Under the pieces are notes generated by a model. It had not been told where the DNA came from. It worked only from the letters and a program-made list of their open reading frames with translations, and did no database searches. DNA of 64,000 nt. Origin: Shinella sp. SUS2. GTDB lineage: Bacteria; Pseudomonadota; Alphaproteobacteria; Rhizobiales; Rhizobiaceae. Positions 63,129 to 64,000 of the stretch are shown piece after piece. The stretch's first letter is position 1, and every line of letters starts with the position of its first letter. The DNA lies in NCBI RefSeq assembly GCF_001262505.1, contig NZ_KQ410732.1, forward strand, positions 1 to 64,000, given 5' to 3'. The translations under genes and the position numbers were made by a program.

Positions 63129-64000
63129 ATGACTGAGACCCGAACGACCGCGGCCCATGGCGGTGCCATCGGCATGCATGGCATCAAGAAATGGTTCGGC
63201 AATTTCCAGGCCGTCGACAATGTGACGCTGGATATCCGGTCGAATGAATTCTTCACCCTTCTCGGCCCTTCCGGCTGCGGCAAGACCACGCTCCTGCGTA
63301 TGATCGCCGGCTTCGAGCTGCCGACCGAAGGACAGGTCCTGCTCGATGGCGTGGATATTTCCAGCCTTCTGCCGAACCAGCGGCCCGTCAACACGGTCTT
63401 CCAGAACTATGCCCTCTTCCCGCACCTGACGGTGGCCGAGAACATCGGTTTCGGCCTCAAGATGCTGGGCAAGCCTCGCTCGGAAATCGACAGCGTCGTC
63501 AAGGACATGCTGAAGCTTGTCCATCTGGATGGGCGAGGCGACAATCCGGTCACCCAGCTTTCCGGCGGCCAGCAGCAGCGCGTGGCGCTCGCCCGGGCTC
63601 TCGCGCCGCAACCGAAGGTGCTGCTGCTCGACGAGCCGCTTTCCGCGCTCGACCTGAAACTGCGCAAGTCCATGCAGATGGAGCTGAAGCGCCTCCAGAC
63701 CGAAACCGGCATTACCTTCGTCTTCGTCACGCATGACCAGGAGGAAGCGCTCACCATGTCCGATCGCATCGCCGTCATGTCGACGGGCACGGTGCGCCAG
63801 GTGGGCTCGCCCTGGGATATCTACGACCGTCCGGCCGAACGTTTCGTGGCCGACTTCATCGGCGAGACGAATTTCCTTTCGGCCGAGGTCGTTGCGGTTT
63901 CCGGCGACCGGGCCCGCGTGCGGCTCTCCTCCGGCGCGGAGATCCCGGCGACCTTCCCGGCCGACCTGACGCCCGGCGGCAAGGTGACGGTTGTCGTCCG
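63129..64000 (+). CDS. ABC transporter ATP-binding protein (polyamine/PotA type), partial
   Basis: The first 290 residues of an importer ATPase, cut by the window end. Walker [14 protein letters not shown], the Q-loop [11 protein letters not shown], signature [15 protein letters not shown], Walker [13 protein letters not shown], and the start of a TOBE domain after FIGETNFL are visible. The pattern matches PotA and related opine or polyamine importers. The receptor and permease genes should follow beyond the window. Divergent from the GntR gene that likely regulates it. Confidence 0.92.
   Translation, partial: MTETRTTAAHGGAIGMHGIKKWFGNFQAVDNVTLDIRSNEFFTLLGPSGCGKTTLLRMIAGFELPTEGQVLLDGVDISSLLPNQRPVNTVFQNYALFPHLTVAENIGFGLKMLGKPRSEIDSVVKDMLKLVHLDGRGDNPVTQLSGGQQQRVALARALAPQPKVLLLDEPLSALDLKLRKSMQMELKRLQTETGITFVFVTHDQEEALTMSDRIAVMSTGTVRQVGSPWDIYDRPAERFVADFIGETNFLSAEVVAVSGDRARVRLSSGAEIPATFPADLTPGGKVTVVV

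Noticed and set aside
1..64000. CRISPR array, tRNA genes, prophage or complete insertion sequence
   Set aside because: No regularly spaced repeats, no cloverleaf-like sequence, no phage structural genes and no transposase could be recognised on either strand.

Overview
The window looks like a chromosome or chromid segment of an alphaproteobacterium of the order Rhizobiales, most likely Rhizobiaceae (Rhizobium, Agrobacterium, Shinella or Ensifer type). The evidence is high-GC coding with strong codon bias, many ABC importers and LysR/LacI/GntR/RpiR regulators, ATGA-type overlaps inside operons, and an operon of amino acid:[carrier protein] ligase type known from Bradyrhizobium and Agrobacterium. 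I assign it by inference only; no rRNA or other phylogenetic marker is present. I see no tRNA, rRNA, CRISPR array, prophage or intact insertion sequence.

Layout. 1-6.7 kb: a beta-propeller protein resembling the N-terminal domain of glucosamine inositolphosphorylceramide transferase, a cupin, and a tight GNAT-like / acyl carrier protein / AMP-dependent ligase / PLP decarboxylase operon closed by a clear terminator. 6.8-11.2 kb: RpiR regulator, divergent MFS transporter, a racemase-fold protein lacking both catalytic cysteines, and nicotinate phosphoribosyltransferase (pncB). 11.4-17.2 kb: a five-gene minus-strand operon of carrier protein, acyl-CoA dehydrogenase-like protein, amino acid:[carrier protein] ligase, DUF1839 protein and a GH2 beta-mannosidase-like hydrolase. 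17.7-19.6 kb: LysR regulator and SDR sharing a palindromic operator.

19.6-39.1 kb is a large catabolic region. A LacI regulator with two near-identical operators faces a run of thirteen same-strand genes: a branched-chain-type ABC importer, GST, intradiol ring-cleavage dioxygenase, SDR, a beta-keto acid cleavage enzyme (BKACE), quinone-oxidoreductase-type MDR, cupin, gamma-carbonic-anhydrase-like protein and a C-C-hydrolase-like alpha/beta hydrolase. A second set follows: an acyl-CoA dehydrogenase with Asp where the catalytic Glu should be, its own EtfBA, an AraC regulator and a two-subunit molybdenum hydroxylase. It probably takes an aromatic or heteroaromatic compound through ring cleavage to a beta-keto acid that BKACE splits; the substrate is unknown.

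39.4-47.7 kb is a second cluster: polar amino acid ABC importer, class III aminotransferase, a second BKACE, GNAT acetyltransferase, histone-deacetylase-fold amidohydrolase, LysR regulator and hotdog thioesterase. Together these are the activities needed for the acetylated beta-lysine route to 4-aminobutyrate described biochemically in a pseudomonad, with BKACE standing in for a thiolase. This is my leading candidate for an undescribed gene system.

47.7-64 kb: a threonine dehydratase-like enzyme, a GcvA-type LysR divergent from a peptide-use operon (M17 aminopeptidase, S33 iminopeptidase, Dpp-type ABC importer), a zinc-ribbon/NUDIX pair, an FMN-binding glutamate synthase-like protein, a GFA-family protein, a small membrane protein, and a GntR regulator divergent from the first gene of a polyamine/opine-type ABC importer that runs off the window end.
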